Source of the DNA: Alphaproteobacteria bacterium
Lineage (GTDB): Bacteria; Pseudomonadota; Alphaproteobacteria; Sphingomonadales; Sphingomonadaceae
DNA: 7,096 nt
Assembly: GCA_020249025.1 (NCBI GenBank)
Contig: JADCGM010000108.1
Span: forward strand, 1-7,096
Direction of reading: 5' to 3'
Position numbers and translations under genes: made by a program. A model generated the notes under the pieces. It searched no databases. It was not told the DNA's origin and worked only from the letters and a program-made list of their open reading frames with translations. This document shows positions 1 through 6,745 of the stretch, in pieces (the stretch's first letter is position 1; the number at the start of each line of letters is the position of its first letter).

Positions 1-678
1 GTCAACGACTATGACGGGTCGAGCGAGGTGGGCGGCCTGTTCCTCCACCCTGAGCTGCGCACCGGTGGCCTCGGGCGGCTGCTTGCCCGCGCGCGCTACC
101 TGTTCATCGCCCAGCACCGCGCCCGCTTCGCCGAGCGGGTGCTCGCCGAGCTGCGCGGCTGGCTCGCCGACGACGGCGGCTCGCCCTTCTGGGACGGGCT
201 CGGGGCGAAATTCTTCGGCATGCCCTTCCAGGAAGCCGACCGCTTCAATGCGCTCCACGGCAACCAGTTCATCGCCGATCTGATGCCCAAGCATCCGATC
301 TATGTGTCGATGCTGCCGGACGATGCACGTGCCGTCATCGGTCGCCCGCACGACAGCGGCGTGCCGGCACAGAAGCTGCTCGAGGCCGAAGGCTTCGCGC
401 ATTCGGGCTATGTCGACATCTTCGATGGTGGCCCGACGCTCGATTGCCGGACCGACCAGATCAAGACCGTGCGCGAGAGCCGCATCGACCGCATCGCCGC
501 CATCGCCACCGGCCCTGATGGCCTGCCCCGGGCGTTGTGCGCCGCCGGCGAGCTTGCCGACTTCCGCGCCTGGTTCGGCCATCTCGGCACGGGCGCGGCC
601 GGTCTCACCGTTCCGCAGGCGGAAGCCGCCGCCGCCCGTCTCGAACCCGGATGCGAGGTCCGTCATGTCGCCCTCTGA
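1..678 (+). CDS. astA: Arginine N-succinyltransferase AstA, C-terminal part (5' end outside window)
   Basis: AstA catalyses the first AST pathway step in the cytoplasm: succinyl-CoA plus L-arginine gives N2-succinylarginine and CoA. The frame is open from base 1 and ends at TGA 676-678, leaving 225 residues. From memory E. coli AstA is about 344 residues, so roughly the first third is missing. The visible protein carries the family's blocks in order: NDYDGSSE at the start, a GNAT-like acyl-CoA loop (RTGGLGRLL), SPFWDGLGAKFF, ADLMPKHPIYVSMLP, the FAHSGYVDIFDGGPTL block and the following basic TVRESR. No frameshift or lost block is seen. The start and promoter lie upstream. astD begins inside the last codons, which implies translational coupling. 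The family call is firm, because the DIFDGGPTL and LMPKHPIY blocks are typical of AstA. Confidence 0.95.
   Translation, partial: VNDYDGSSEVGGLFLHPELRTGGLGRLLARARYLFIAQHRARFAERVLAELRGWLADDGGSPFWDGLGAKFFGMPFQEADRFNALHGNQFIADLMPKHPIYVSMLPDDARAVIGRPHDSGVPAQKLLEAEGFAHSGYVDIFDGGPTLDCRTDQIKTVRESRIDRIAAIATGPDGLPRALCAAGELADFRAWFGHLGTGAAGLTVPQAEAAAARLEPGCEVRHVAL
655..659 (+). promoter_or_regulatory. Ribosome binding site for astD
   Basis: GAGGT lies 5 nt before the ATG at 665, inside the end of astA. It supports the ATG at 665 as the astD start even though this overlaps astA by 14 nt. Confidence 0.55.
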
Positions 679-2098
679 GCTGATCTCCACCGACCCCTGC
701 ACCGGCGATGTCGTGTGGCGCGGGCCAGCGGCGGATGCGGCTGCGGTCGACGCCGCGGTGCGCGCCGCGCGCGCCGCCGCCCCCGGCTGGGCGGCGACCC
801 CGCTTGATGCGCGCATCGCCATCGTCGCCGCCTATCGCAATCTCGTGAAGGCGCGCGGCGACGACTTCGCCCGGCTGATCTCGCGCGAGACCGGCAAGCC
901 CTTCTGGGAGACGAAGACCGAAGTCGCCTCGGTCGCGGGCAAGGTCGACATCTCGGTGACGGCGCAGGCCGAGCGCGCGGGGACGCGCAGCGGTGAGGCC
1001 GCAGGCGTCCGCCAGACGCTGCGCCACAAGCCGCATGGCGTTCTCGCCGTGCTCGGCCCCTACAACTTCCCGGCGCACCTGCCGAACGGCCATATCGTCC
1101 CCGCCCTGCTCGCCGGGAACACGGTGGTCTTCAAGCCCTCCGAGCTGACGCCCGCGGTGGCGGAGATGATGGCGGCGCTCTGGGCGGAGGCGGGGCTGCC
1201 CGCCGGCGTCCTGAGCGTCGTTCAGGGGGCGGGCGACACCGGCCGCGCGCTGGCCGGCCACCCGGACATCGACGGGCTGCTGTTCACCGGCTCCGGCCCC
1301 ACCGGCGCGGCGCTCGCCCGCCAGTTCGCCGAGACGCCGCACAAGATCCTCGCGTTGGAGATGGGCGGCAACAATCCGCTCATCGTCTGGGACCTTGCGC
1401 CCGACGCCATCGCCGCGGCGGCCGCACTCGTCGTCCAGTCCGGCTATCTCTCGGCCGGGCAGCGCTGCACCTGCGCGCGCCGCCTCATCGTCCGCGACGG
1501 CGCGCACGGCCCGCTCATCGAGGCCGTGACGGCGCTCGCCGACCGCCTCATCGTCGGCGCGCCCTTCGACGATCCGCAGCCGTTCATGGGGCCGGTCATC
1601 GACAACCGCGCCGCCGACCGGCTGGAGCGCGGCCATGCCGATCTCCTCGCCCGCGGCGGCAAGGCCATCCGCGCGCTCGTCCGCCCGCAGGCCGACCGTC
1701 CCTTCCTCACCCCCGCGCTCGTCGACATCACCGATGCGGGCGGCATCTCCGACGAGGAGCATTTCGGGCCGCTGCTTCAGCTGATCCGGGTATCCGACTG
1801 GGACGCCGCGGTGGCCGCCGCCAACGCCACCCGCTTCGGCCTGTCGGCAGGTCTCATCGGCGGCGACGCGGCGCTCTACGACCGCTTCTGGGCGGCGAGC
1901 CGCGCCGGCGTCGTCAACTGGAACCGGCCGACCAACGGCGCCGCCTCGAACGCGCCCTTCGGCGGCATCGGCCTTTCCGGCAACCACCGCCCGAGCGCCT
2001 ATTACGCCGCCGACTATTGCGCCTGGCCGGTCGCCAGCCTCGAGGCCGACGCGCCGGAGGGTTCGATCGCCACCGGCCTTGCGGAGCCAGTGCGATGA
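665..2098 (+). CDS. astD: N-succinylglutamate 5-semialdehyde dehydrogenase AstD
   Basis: AstD is an NAD-dependent aldehyde dehydrogenase that oxidises N-succinylglutamate 5-semialdehyde to N-succinylglutamate, the fourth AST step. The protein has 477 residues, slightly shorter than E. coli AstD (about 490). Aldehyde dehydrogenase landmarks are intact: GPYNFP with oxyanion Asn134, FKPSE with cofactor-binding Lys157, the FTGSGPTG nucleotide loop at about 207-214, general base Glu232 in LEMGGNNP, and nucleophile Cys268 in GQRCTCARR. GQRCTCARR and the C-terminal block GNHRPSAYYAADYCAWP are characteristic of AstD rather than generic aldehyde dehydrogenases. I chose ATG 665 because of the GAGGT site and because the N-terminal similarity (TDPCTGDVVWRG) begins right after it. 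The frame upstream of 665 is open only as a shadow of astA. The gene overlaps astA by 14 nt and astB by 4 nt. Confidence 0.96.
   Translation: MSPSELISTDPCTGDVVWRGPAADAAAVDAAVRAARAAAPGWAATPLDARIAIVAAYRNLVKARGDDFARLISRETGKPFWETKTEVASVAGKVDISVTAQAERAGTRSGEAAGVRQTLRHKPHGVLAVLGPYNFPAHLPNGHIVPALLAGNTVVFKPSELTPAVAEMMAALWAEAGLPAGVLSVVQGAGDTGRALAGHPDIDGLLFTGSGPTGAALARQFAETPHKILALEMGGNNPLIVWDLAPDAIAAAAALVVQSGYLSAGQRCTCARRLIVRDGAHGPLIEAVTALADRLIVGAPFDDPQPFMGPVIDNRAADRLERGHADLLARGGKAIRALVRPQADRPFLTPALVDITDAGGISDEEHFGPLLQLIRVSDWDAAVAAANATRFGLSAGLIGGDAALYDRFWAASRAGVVNWNRPTNGAASNAPFGGIGLSGNHRPSAYYAADYCAWPVASLEADAPEGSIATGLAEPVR
2083..2086 (+). promoter_or_regulatory. Ribosome binding site for astB
   Basis: GGAG lies 8 nt before the ATG at 2095, within the last codons of astD. 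Together with the ATGA overlap it fixes the astB start. An upstream in-frame extension to 2017 is open but would lie inside astD. Confidence 0.5.
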
Positions 2099-3381
2099 GC
2101 TTCGTCGAGATCAACTTCGACGGGCTGATCGGCCCGACCCACAATTACGCCGGCCTGAGCTTCGGCAACATCGCCTCGGCCAACAACGCCGGGCAGACCG
2201 CGCGCCCGCGCCTCGCCGCGCTGCAGGGTCTGGCCAAAATGCGCGCGCTGATGGACCTCGGCCTGCCGCAGGGATTCCTGTTGCCGCTCGAACGGCCCAA
2301 CGCCCATGTGCTGCGCGGGATCGGCTTCGCCGGCACCGACGCCGAGGTCTGCGCCGCCGCCTGGGCCGCCGATCCGGGGCTGCTCCGCAACGTCTCGGCC
2401 GCCTCGGCGATGTGGACGGCGAACGCCGCCACTGTCTCGCCTGGCCCCGACACCCGCGACGGCCGCTGCCACCTGTCGGTCGCCAATCTGTCGACGATGC
2501 TCCACCGCTCGATCGAAGCCCCCGAAACCGAGGCGACGCTGCGCACCATCTTCGCGGATACGCGCCACTTCGCCGTCCATGGCCCGGTGCTGGCGAAGCT
2601 CGGCGACGAGGGGGCGGCCAACCACATGCGGCTGTGCGCGCACCATGGCGCGCCCGGCGTCGAGGTCTTCGTCTATGGCGAGCAGCGCGCGGGCGGCTTC
2701 CCGGCCCGGCAGGACCGCCGCGCCTTCGAGGCCATCGCGCGCCGCCACGGGCTCGACCCGGCCCGCACGCTGTTCGTTCAGCAGAGCGTCGCCGCCATCG
2801 ATGCGGGCGCGTTCCACAACGACGTCGTTGCGGTCGCCAACGAGACCGTGCTGTTCACGCACGAACAGGCGTTCGAGGACCCGCAGGCGCTCTATGACGC
2901 GATCCGCACCCGTCTGCCCGAGGCGGTCGTCGTCGAAGTGCCGGCGAGCCGGGTCAGCCTTGCGGACGCCATCCGTTCCTATCTGTTCAACTCGCAGCTG
3001 GTGTCGCTGCCCAGCGGTGGCATGGCGCTCGTCCTGCCCGGCGAGGCGCAGGAGACGCCGTCGGTCTGGACCTGGCTTCAGGAGCTCGTCGCCGGCAACG
3101 GCCCGATCCGCCAGCTGATCGTCAAGGACGTGCGCGAATCGATGCGCAACGGCGGCGGCCCGGCCTGCCTGCGTCTGCGCGTCGCGGTGGACGCCGCGGC
3201 GATGGCCGCCATCGACCCGCGCTTCCTGCTCGACGACGGCAAATGGGAGGGCCTCCACCGCCTCGTCGAAGCGCACTGGCCCGAGACCATCGCCCCTGAC
3301 GATCTCGGCAATCCCGATCTCTGGGAGACCTGTTGGTCCGCCCGCCGTGCGCTGCGCGCGCATCTGGGGCTGGCGGGGTAA
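2095..3381 (+). CDS. astB: N-succinylarginine dihydrolase AstB
   Basis: AstB hydrolyses N2-succinylarginine to N2-succinylornithine, releasing two ammonia and CO2; it is the nitrogen-releasing step of the AST pathway. It belongs to the pentein / amidinotransferase-like fold. The protein has 428 residues, against about 447 in E. coli from memory. The N-terminus FDGLIGPTHNYAGLSFGN is a hallmark of the family. The expected Cys-His-Glu catalytic set is visible: Glu172 in GDEGAANH, His241 in FHNDVVAVAN, and Cys358 in GGGPACLRLRV. The start is the ATG of an ATGA overlap with the astD stop (2095-2098). The gene is last in its operon: 45 nt downstream lies the stop codon of a convergent gene. No truncation or frameshift is seen. 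Confidence 0.97.
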   Translation: MSFVEINFDGLIGPTHNYAGLSFGNIASANNAGQTARPRLAALQGLAKMRALMDLGLPQGFLLPLERPNAHVLRGIGFAGTDAEVCAAAWAADPGLLRNVSAASAMWTANAATVSPGPDTRDGRCHLSVANLSTMLHRSIEAPETEATLRTIFADTRHFAVHGPVLAKLGDEGAANHMRLCAHHGAPGVEVFVYGEQRAGGFPARQDRRAFEAIARRHGLDPARTLFVQQSVAAIDAGAFHNDVVAVANETVLFTHEQAFEDPQALYDAIRTRLPEAVVVEVPASRVSLADAIRSYLFNSQLVSLPSGGMALVLPGEAQETPSVWTWLQELVAGNGPIRQLIVKDVRESMRNGGGPACLRLRVAVDAAAMAAIDPRFLLDDGKWEGLHRLVEAHWPETIAPDDLGNPDLWETCWSARRALRAHLGLAG

Positions 3382-3399
3382 GGCTCCACCGCCTGCGCC

Positions 3400-3418
3400 C
3401 TCCCCCGGTTCGGGGGAG
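3400..3418. terminator. GC-rich hairpin between convergent astB and nlpD
   Basis: CTCCCCCG and CGGGGGAG form a perfect 8-bp inverted repeat around a 3-nt GTT loop, placed 18 nt after the astB stop and 8 nt beyond the nlpD stop on the other strand. Its position suits a bidirectional terminator. There is no T-tract on either side, so it is not a classical intrinsic terminator; it could equally protect 3' ends or be a copy of a dispersed GC-rich repeat. Confidence 0.5.
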
Positions 3419-3426
3419 CGGGACGA

Positions 3427-4593
3427 CTAGCTGCTCGTCCGCGGCGGCAGCATGGTCAGCGGGTTGACCGGGTTACGGCCGCGGCGGATCTCGAAGTGGA
3501 GCTGCGGCTCGTCGACCGACCCGGTGGCGCCGGCGCGGGCGACGATGTCGCCGCGCTTCACCGCCTGGCCGCGGCTGACCAGCAGCTCCTCATTGTGCGC
3601 ATAGGCCGTGACCCAGCCGTCGCCGTGGCGGATCAGCACCAGGCCGCCGAAGCCTTCGAGCCCATCGCCCGCATAGGCGACGACGCCGTCGGCGGCCGCG
3701 CGCACCGGCGCGCCAGCTGTCGCCTTGATATTGATCCCGTCGTTGTAACGGCCGCCCGGTTTCGGCCCGAAGGTGGAGATCACCCGGCCTTCGAGCGGCC
3801 AGGAAAAGCGGCCGCTGAACGCCGCCGGCTCGACGAGCGGCTTCGACGGCGGCTGACGCCGGGGCAGCGGCGCCTGCGCCACCGCCTTGGGCGGCGCGGA
3901 GGCGGCAGCGGCCGGGGGCGTGACGGCGGGCGGTGTCGCCGCCGGAGGCGTAACGCGCGCGCTCTGGGTCGCGGCCGGACGCTGCGGACGCGGCCGCGGC
4001 GGCGTTGCGGCGGCGGGTTCGGACCCCGTCACCAGATCGTCGATATCGACCTTGAAGGCCTCGGCGCGCTGTTCGAGCGACATCGCCGCGACTTCCTTCG
4101 CGCCCGGCAGCCGCAGCCGCTGGCCCGCTGCCAGCGTGAACGGCGCCTCCAGCGCATTGGCGGTGACAACGTCACCCCACTTCACGCCATAGGCCCGGGC
4201 GATGGCGATGCCGGTCTCACCCGGCTTCACGCGGTGATAGCGGCCGCCGGGAATGCGCAACGTCTGGCCGACCTTGATCGTGAAGGGCGACGCCAGCCCG
4301 TTCTCGGCGGCGATCGCGCCCGGCGACACCCCGAAGCGCGCCGCGATCCGACCGAGGCTGTCGCCCGCGGTCACGGTCACCGAGGCGGCCGGCACCTCGA
4401 CCGCATCGGCGACGACCTTGCGGGGCGTCCACGCGGGTGGCTGCGGCTTGGGTGCGGGCGCCTGCGCGACCGGCGCCGGGGCCGGCGTCTGGGCCATGGG
4501 CCGGGGCGCGGGCGCGGGGGGCGGCGTCGTCGCACAGGCGGCGAGCAGCACCATGAGGCTGCCCGGACCGACGAAGCGCATCATCCCCCGCAT
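3427..4593 (-). CDS. nlpD: NlpD/EnvC-like LysM-LytM (M23 family) lipoprotein, probable amidase regulator
   Basis: This 388-residue protein is a predicted lipoprotein. A hydrophobic N-terminus ends in lipobox LAAC with Cys20, followed by a Pro/Ala-rich stretch (22-57). Two LysM peptidoglycan-binding domains follow (about 72-115 and 119-163), then a second Pro/Ala-rich linker (191-255) and a LytM/M23 domain (about 261-376: FSWPLEGRVISTFG, YAHNEELLV, LHFEIRRGRNPVNPL). The M23 active site is degenerate: the HxxxD zinc ligands are Asn284 and Asn288, the first His of HxH is Gln364, and only His333 and His366 remain. E. coli NlpD is likewise degenerate and activates the amidase AmiC, so an activator role in septal wall splitting is inferred. 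It lies 9 nt after surE. No clear Shine-Dalgarno site precedes the first ATG; Met4 or Met5 are alternative starts that keep the lipobox. A true endopeptidase is unlikely. Confidence 0.9.
   Translation of the reverse strand: MRGMMRFVGPGSLMVLLAACATTPPPAPAPRPMAQTPAPAPVAQAPAPKPQPPAWTPRKVVADAVEVPAASVTVTAGDSLGRIAARFGVSPGAIAAENGLASPFTIKVGQTLRIPGGRYHRVKPGETGIAIARAYGVKWGDVVTANALEAPFTLAAGQRLRLPGAKEVAAMSLEQRAEAFKVDIDDLVTGSEPAAATPPRPRPQRPAATQSARVTPPAATPPAVTPPAAAASAPPKAVAQAPLPRRQPPSKPLVEPAAFSGRFSWPLEGRVISTFGPKPGGRYNDGINIKATAGAPVRAAADGVVAYAGDGLEGFGGLVLIRHGDGWVTAYAHNEELLVSRGQAVKRGDIVARAGATGSVDEPQLHFEIRRGRNPVNPLTMLPPRTSS
3907..3951 (-). repeat. In-frame TPPA[A/V] pentapeptide repeat in the nlpD linker
   Basis: Residues 215-229 of the NlpD-like protein are three tandem units of Thr-Pro-Pro-Ala-(Ala or Val). 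The segment sits in the linker between the second LysM and the LytM domain and is probably a flexible spacer. Such repeats often vary in copy number between strains. Confidence 0.6.
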
Positions 4594-4602
4594 GGCGGCA
4601 GC

Positions 4603-5391
4603 CTATCCCGAGGCCGCCGCGTCCGCCAATCCCGCCAACGCCCCGCGGAGCGCCGGAATCGTCGGATAATGGGTCAGATCGAGGTGGAGCGGGGTCACCG
4701 AGATATGGCTCTCGCGGATCGCCTTCAAATCGGTCTCGTGGCCCGGCACCTTGGCGTCCGGCCCGAGCCCGAACCAGTAATAGGGATTGCCACGCGGATC
4801 GCGCCGTGCGTCGATCACCAGCCGGCCGTAATCGTGGAAGCCCTGCTCGGTGACGCGCACGCCGCGCACCTCGGCCGAGCGCACCGGCGGGAAGTTGACG
4901 TTGACAAGCACGCCGGGCGTCCACGGCGCATCGAGCAGCGCCCGGATCACCCGCGGCCCCCAGACGCGCGCGCACTCGAACGGCTCAGCTTCGCCCTCCA
5001 GCCCGCCGAGCGTCTGGCTCAATGCGATCGAGCGGATACCCGCCAGCGTGCCCTCCATCGCTGCCGACACCGTGCCCGAATAGGTCACGTCCTCGGCGAG
5101 ATTGGCGCCGCGGTTGACCCCCGACAGCACGAGATCGGGCCGGTGGTCCTTCATCACCACGCCGACCGCCATCATCACCGCATCGGTCGGCGTGCCGCGC
5201 ACCGCATAGCGCCGCGTCGCGAGCTGGCGGACGCGCACCGGCTCGGCGAGCGTCAGCGAATGGCCCGCGCCCGACTGCTCCTCGGCGGGCGCGACCGTCC
5301 AGACATCGTCCGACAGCTCGCGCGCGATCGCCTCCAGCACCTCGATGCCGGGGGCGTGGACGCCGTCATCGTTGGTGACGAGGATCCTCAC
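4603..5391 (-). CDS. surE: 5'/3'-nucleotidase SurE
   Basis: SurE is a metal-dependent phosphatase acting on nucleoside 5'- and 3'-monophosphates, with exopolyphosphatase activity in some members; it is linked to stationary-phase survival in E. coli. The protein has 262 residues, normal for the family. The N-terminus RILVTNDDG carries the metal ligands Asp8 and Asp9. Further expected ligands are Ser40 (in EEQSGAGHSLT) and Asn93 (in LSGVNRGAN). The YSGTVSAAMEG block and a C-terminal region reading ISVTPLHLDLT also fit SurE. The start is GTG at 5391-5389, overlapping the serS TGA by 4 nt (GTGA) and preceded by GGAG; the nearby ATG is out of frame. nlpD follows after 9 nt with no pcm gene between them. 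Confidence 0.97.
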   Translation of the reverse strand: MRILVTNDDGVHAPGIEVLEAIARELSDDVWTVAPAEEQSGAGHSLTLAEPVRVRQLATRRYAVRGTPTDAVMMAVGVVMKDHRPDLVLSGVNRGANLAEDVTYSGTVSAAMEGTLAGIRSIALSQTLGGLEGEAEPFECARVWGPRVIRALLDAPWTPGVLVNVNFPPVRSAEVRGVRVTEQGFHDYGRLVIDARRDPRGNPYYWFGLGPDAKVPGHETDLKAIRESHISVTPLHLDLTHYPTIPALRGALAGLADAAASG

Positions 5392-6698
5392 ATCGGCTCC
5401 AGCACCGTCAGCCCGCCCATGTAGGGGAGGAGGGCGTCAGGGATCGCGACCGAGCCGTCGGCCTGCTGGTAGGTCTCCAGCACCGCGACGAGCGTGCGGC
5501 CGACCGCGAGGCCGGAGCCGTTGAGCGTATGCAGGAACTGCGTCCCCTTCTCGCCCTCGCGCTTGAAGCGGGCATCCATGCGCCGCGCCTGGAAGTCGCC
5601 GCAGTTGGAGCAGGAGCTTATTTCGCGATACTGGTTCTGCCCTGGCAGCCAGACCTCGAGATCGTAGGTCTTGCGGGCAGTGAAGCCCATGTCGCCCGCG
5701 CACAGCAGCATCCGCCGGTAGGCGAGGCCCAGCCGGTCGAGGATGCCTTCGGCGCAGGCGGTCATCCGCTCATGCTCGGCCTCCGACTGGTCGGGCGGCA
5801 CGATCGAGACGAGCTCGACCTTCTCGAACTGGTGCTGGCGGATCATGCCGCGCGTATCGCGCCCGGCCGCCCCCGCTTCCGAGCGGAAGCAGGGGGTGAG
5901 CGCGCAGAAGCGCAGCGGCAATTCCCTGTCGCTCAGGATCTGCTCGCGGGCGATATTCGTGAGCGACACCTCGGCGGTCGGGATCAGCCAGCGGCCGTCG
6001 GTGGTCTGGAACGAGTCCTCGCCGAACTTCGGCAGCTGGCCGGTTCCGAACATCGCATCGCCGCGCACCAGCACGGGCGGGATCACCTCGGTATAGCCGT
6101 TCTCGCGCGTCTGCACGTCGAGCATGAACTGGCCAAGCGCGCGGTGCAGCCGGGCGACGCCGCCGCGCAGCACCGCGAAGCGCGCCCCCGCGATCCGCGC
6201 CGCCGCCTCGAAATCGAGCCCGAGCCGCTCGCCGAGCGCATCATGCTCCTTCGCCTCGAAGCCCAGCGCGCGTGGCGTGCCGCGCAGGTGGACGACGGCG
6301 TTGCCGGTCTCGTCCGCCCCCTCGGGCACATCGTCGGCGGGCAGGTTGGGCAGCGCCGCCAGCTCGGCCGACAGCTCGCCGTCGAGCCGCTCGGCTGTCG
6401 CCTCCAGTTCGGCGATCTCGCCCTTCATTGCGGCGACGAAGGTCCGAAGCTCCTCCAGCTCCTTTTCCGCCTCGAAGCGCTCGGCGACGGTGGCGGCGAC
6501 CTTCAGCCGGCCCTGAACCTGACCGAAGCGGGCGCTCGAGGTGTTGCGCAGCGCGGTGCGCTCCTGCGCGGCGGTCATCGCGGCGCGGCGCTCGCTGTCG
6601 AGCGCCAGCAGCCGCTCGGAGGCCGGGGCGAACCCGCGGCGGGCCAGCCCGGCGTCGAACGCGGCGGGCTCGGTGCGGATCAGGCGGATGTCATGCAT
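5388..6698 (-). CDS. serS: Seryl-tRNA synthetase
   Basis: Cytoplasmic class IIa aminoacyl-tRNA synthetase that charges tRNA-Ser (and tRNA-Sec where present) with serine using ATP. The protein has 436 residues, typical for bacterial SerRS. Residues about 30-110 are rich in Glu, Arg, Lys and Ala with heptad-like spacing, matching the tRNA-binding coiled-coil arm. The catalytic core shows TAEVSLTN (241-248), motif 2 with FRSEAG (271-276) followed by RDTRGMIRQHQFEKVEL, the YREISSCSNCGDFQARR block, and motif 3 (NGSGLAVGR, Arg401, then LVAVLETYQ). The start at ATG 6698 gives MHDIRLIRTEP, aligning with the usual SerRS N-terminus. No Shine-Dalgarno sequence is evident before it. The gene overlaps surE by 4 nt and so probably heads the serS-surE-nlpD operon. 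No alteration is seen. Confidence 0.98.
   Translation of the reverse strand: MHDIRLIRTEPAAFDAGLARRGFAPASERLLALDSERRAAMTAAQERTALRNTSSARFGQVQGRLKVAATVAERFEAEKELEELRTFVAAMKGEIAELEATAERLDGELSAELAALPNLPADDVPEGADETGNAVVHLRGTPRALGFEAKEHDALGERLGLDFEAAARIAGARFAVLRGGVARLHRALGQFMLDVQTRENGYTEVIPPVLVRGDAMFGTGQLPKFGEDSFQTTDGRWLIPTAEVSLTNIAREQILSDRELPLRFCALTPCFRSEAGAAGRDTRGMIRQHQFEKVELVSIVPPDQSEAEHERMTACAEGILDRLGLAYRRMLLCAGDMGFTARKTYDLEVWLPGQNQYREISSCSNCGDFQARRMDARFKREGEKGTQFLHTLNGSGLAVGRTLVAVLETYQQADGSVAIPDALLPYMGGLTVLEPM
5397..5400 (-). promoter_or_regulatory. Ribosome binding site for surE
   Basis: On the minus strand GGAG lies 5 nt before the GTG at 5391, inside the last codons of serS. It decides for the GTG start and indicates translation of surE from the serS transcript. 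Confidence 0.6.
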
Positions 6699-6706
6699 GG
6701 CCGCAC

Positions 6707-6735
6707 GCTATGGCCCCGCTGCCCCGAAGGGGCAA
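6707..6735 (-). promoter_or_regulatory. Weak promoter-like pair upstream of serS
   Basis: Reading the minus strand, TTGCCC (6735-6730) and CATAGC (6712-6707) are separated by exactly 17 nt and resemble -35 and -10 boxes in 4 and 3 of 6 positions. The -10-like box ends 8 nt before the serS ATG, so a transcript starting here would be nearly leaderless. In GC-rich DNA such matches occur by chance, and read-through from sodB is an alternative. Confidence 0.2.
6720..6734 (-). terminator. Small hairpin between sodB and serS
   Basis: TGCCCC and GGGGCA form a 6-bp stem with a 3-nt loop (TTC on the minus strand), 11 nt after the sodB stop. No T-run follows, so it is at best a weak terminator or RNA 3'-end stabiliser. 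It overlaps the promoter-like pair upstream of serS. Confidence 0.35.
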
Positions 6736-6745
6736 GAGGCGGCCG

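Noticed and set aside
302..664. Upstream extension of the astD frame
   Set aside because: The extension would encode Ser/Arg/Pro-rich sequence in the +2 frame of astA; AstD similarity begins only after the ATG at 665.
605..1987. 460-residue minus-strand open frame opposite astD
   Set aside because: Antisense shadow of astD: no recognisable motif, and a composition rich in Arg, Gly and Ala.
2014..3363. 449-residue minus-strand open frame opposite astB
   Set aside because: Antisense shadow of astB with no family motif and no ribosome site of note.
3880..4020. GCC/GGC-rich repetitive tract that might be a tandem repeat array or CRISPR-like element
   Set aside because: It encodes the Pro/Ala-rich linker of the NlpD-like protein; units are short and in frame, with no spacers or palindromic direct repeats.
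4217..4975. 252-residue minus-strand open frame spanning the surE-nlpD junction
   Set aside because: A different frame of the same strand as surE and nlpD, with Arg/Gly/Ala-rich low-complexity sequence. I considered whether it could be a pcm remnant, but no methyltransferase motif is visible.
3496..5424. 642-residue plus-strand open frame across nlpD and surE
   Set aside because: It is antisense to two well-supported genes. The product is Arg/His/Gly-rich with no recognisable domain; long antisense frames are expected in DNA with G/C at nearly all third codon positions.
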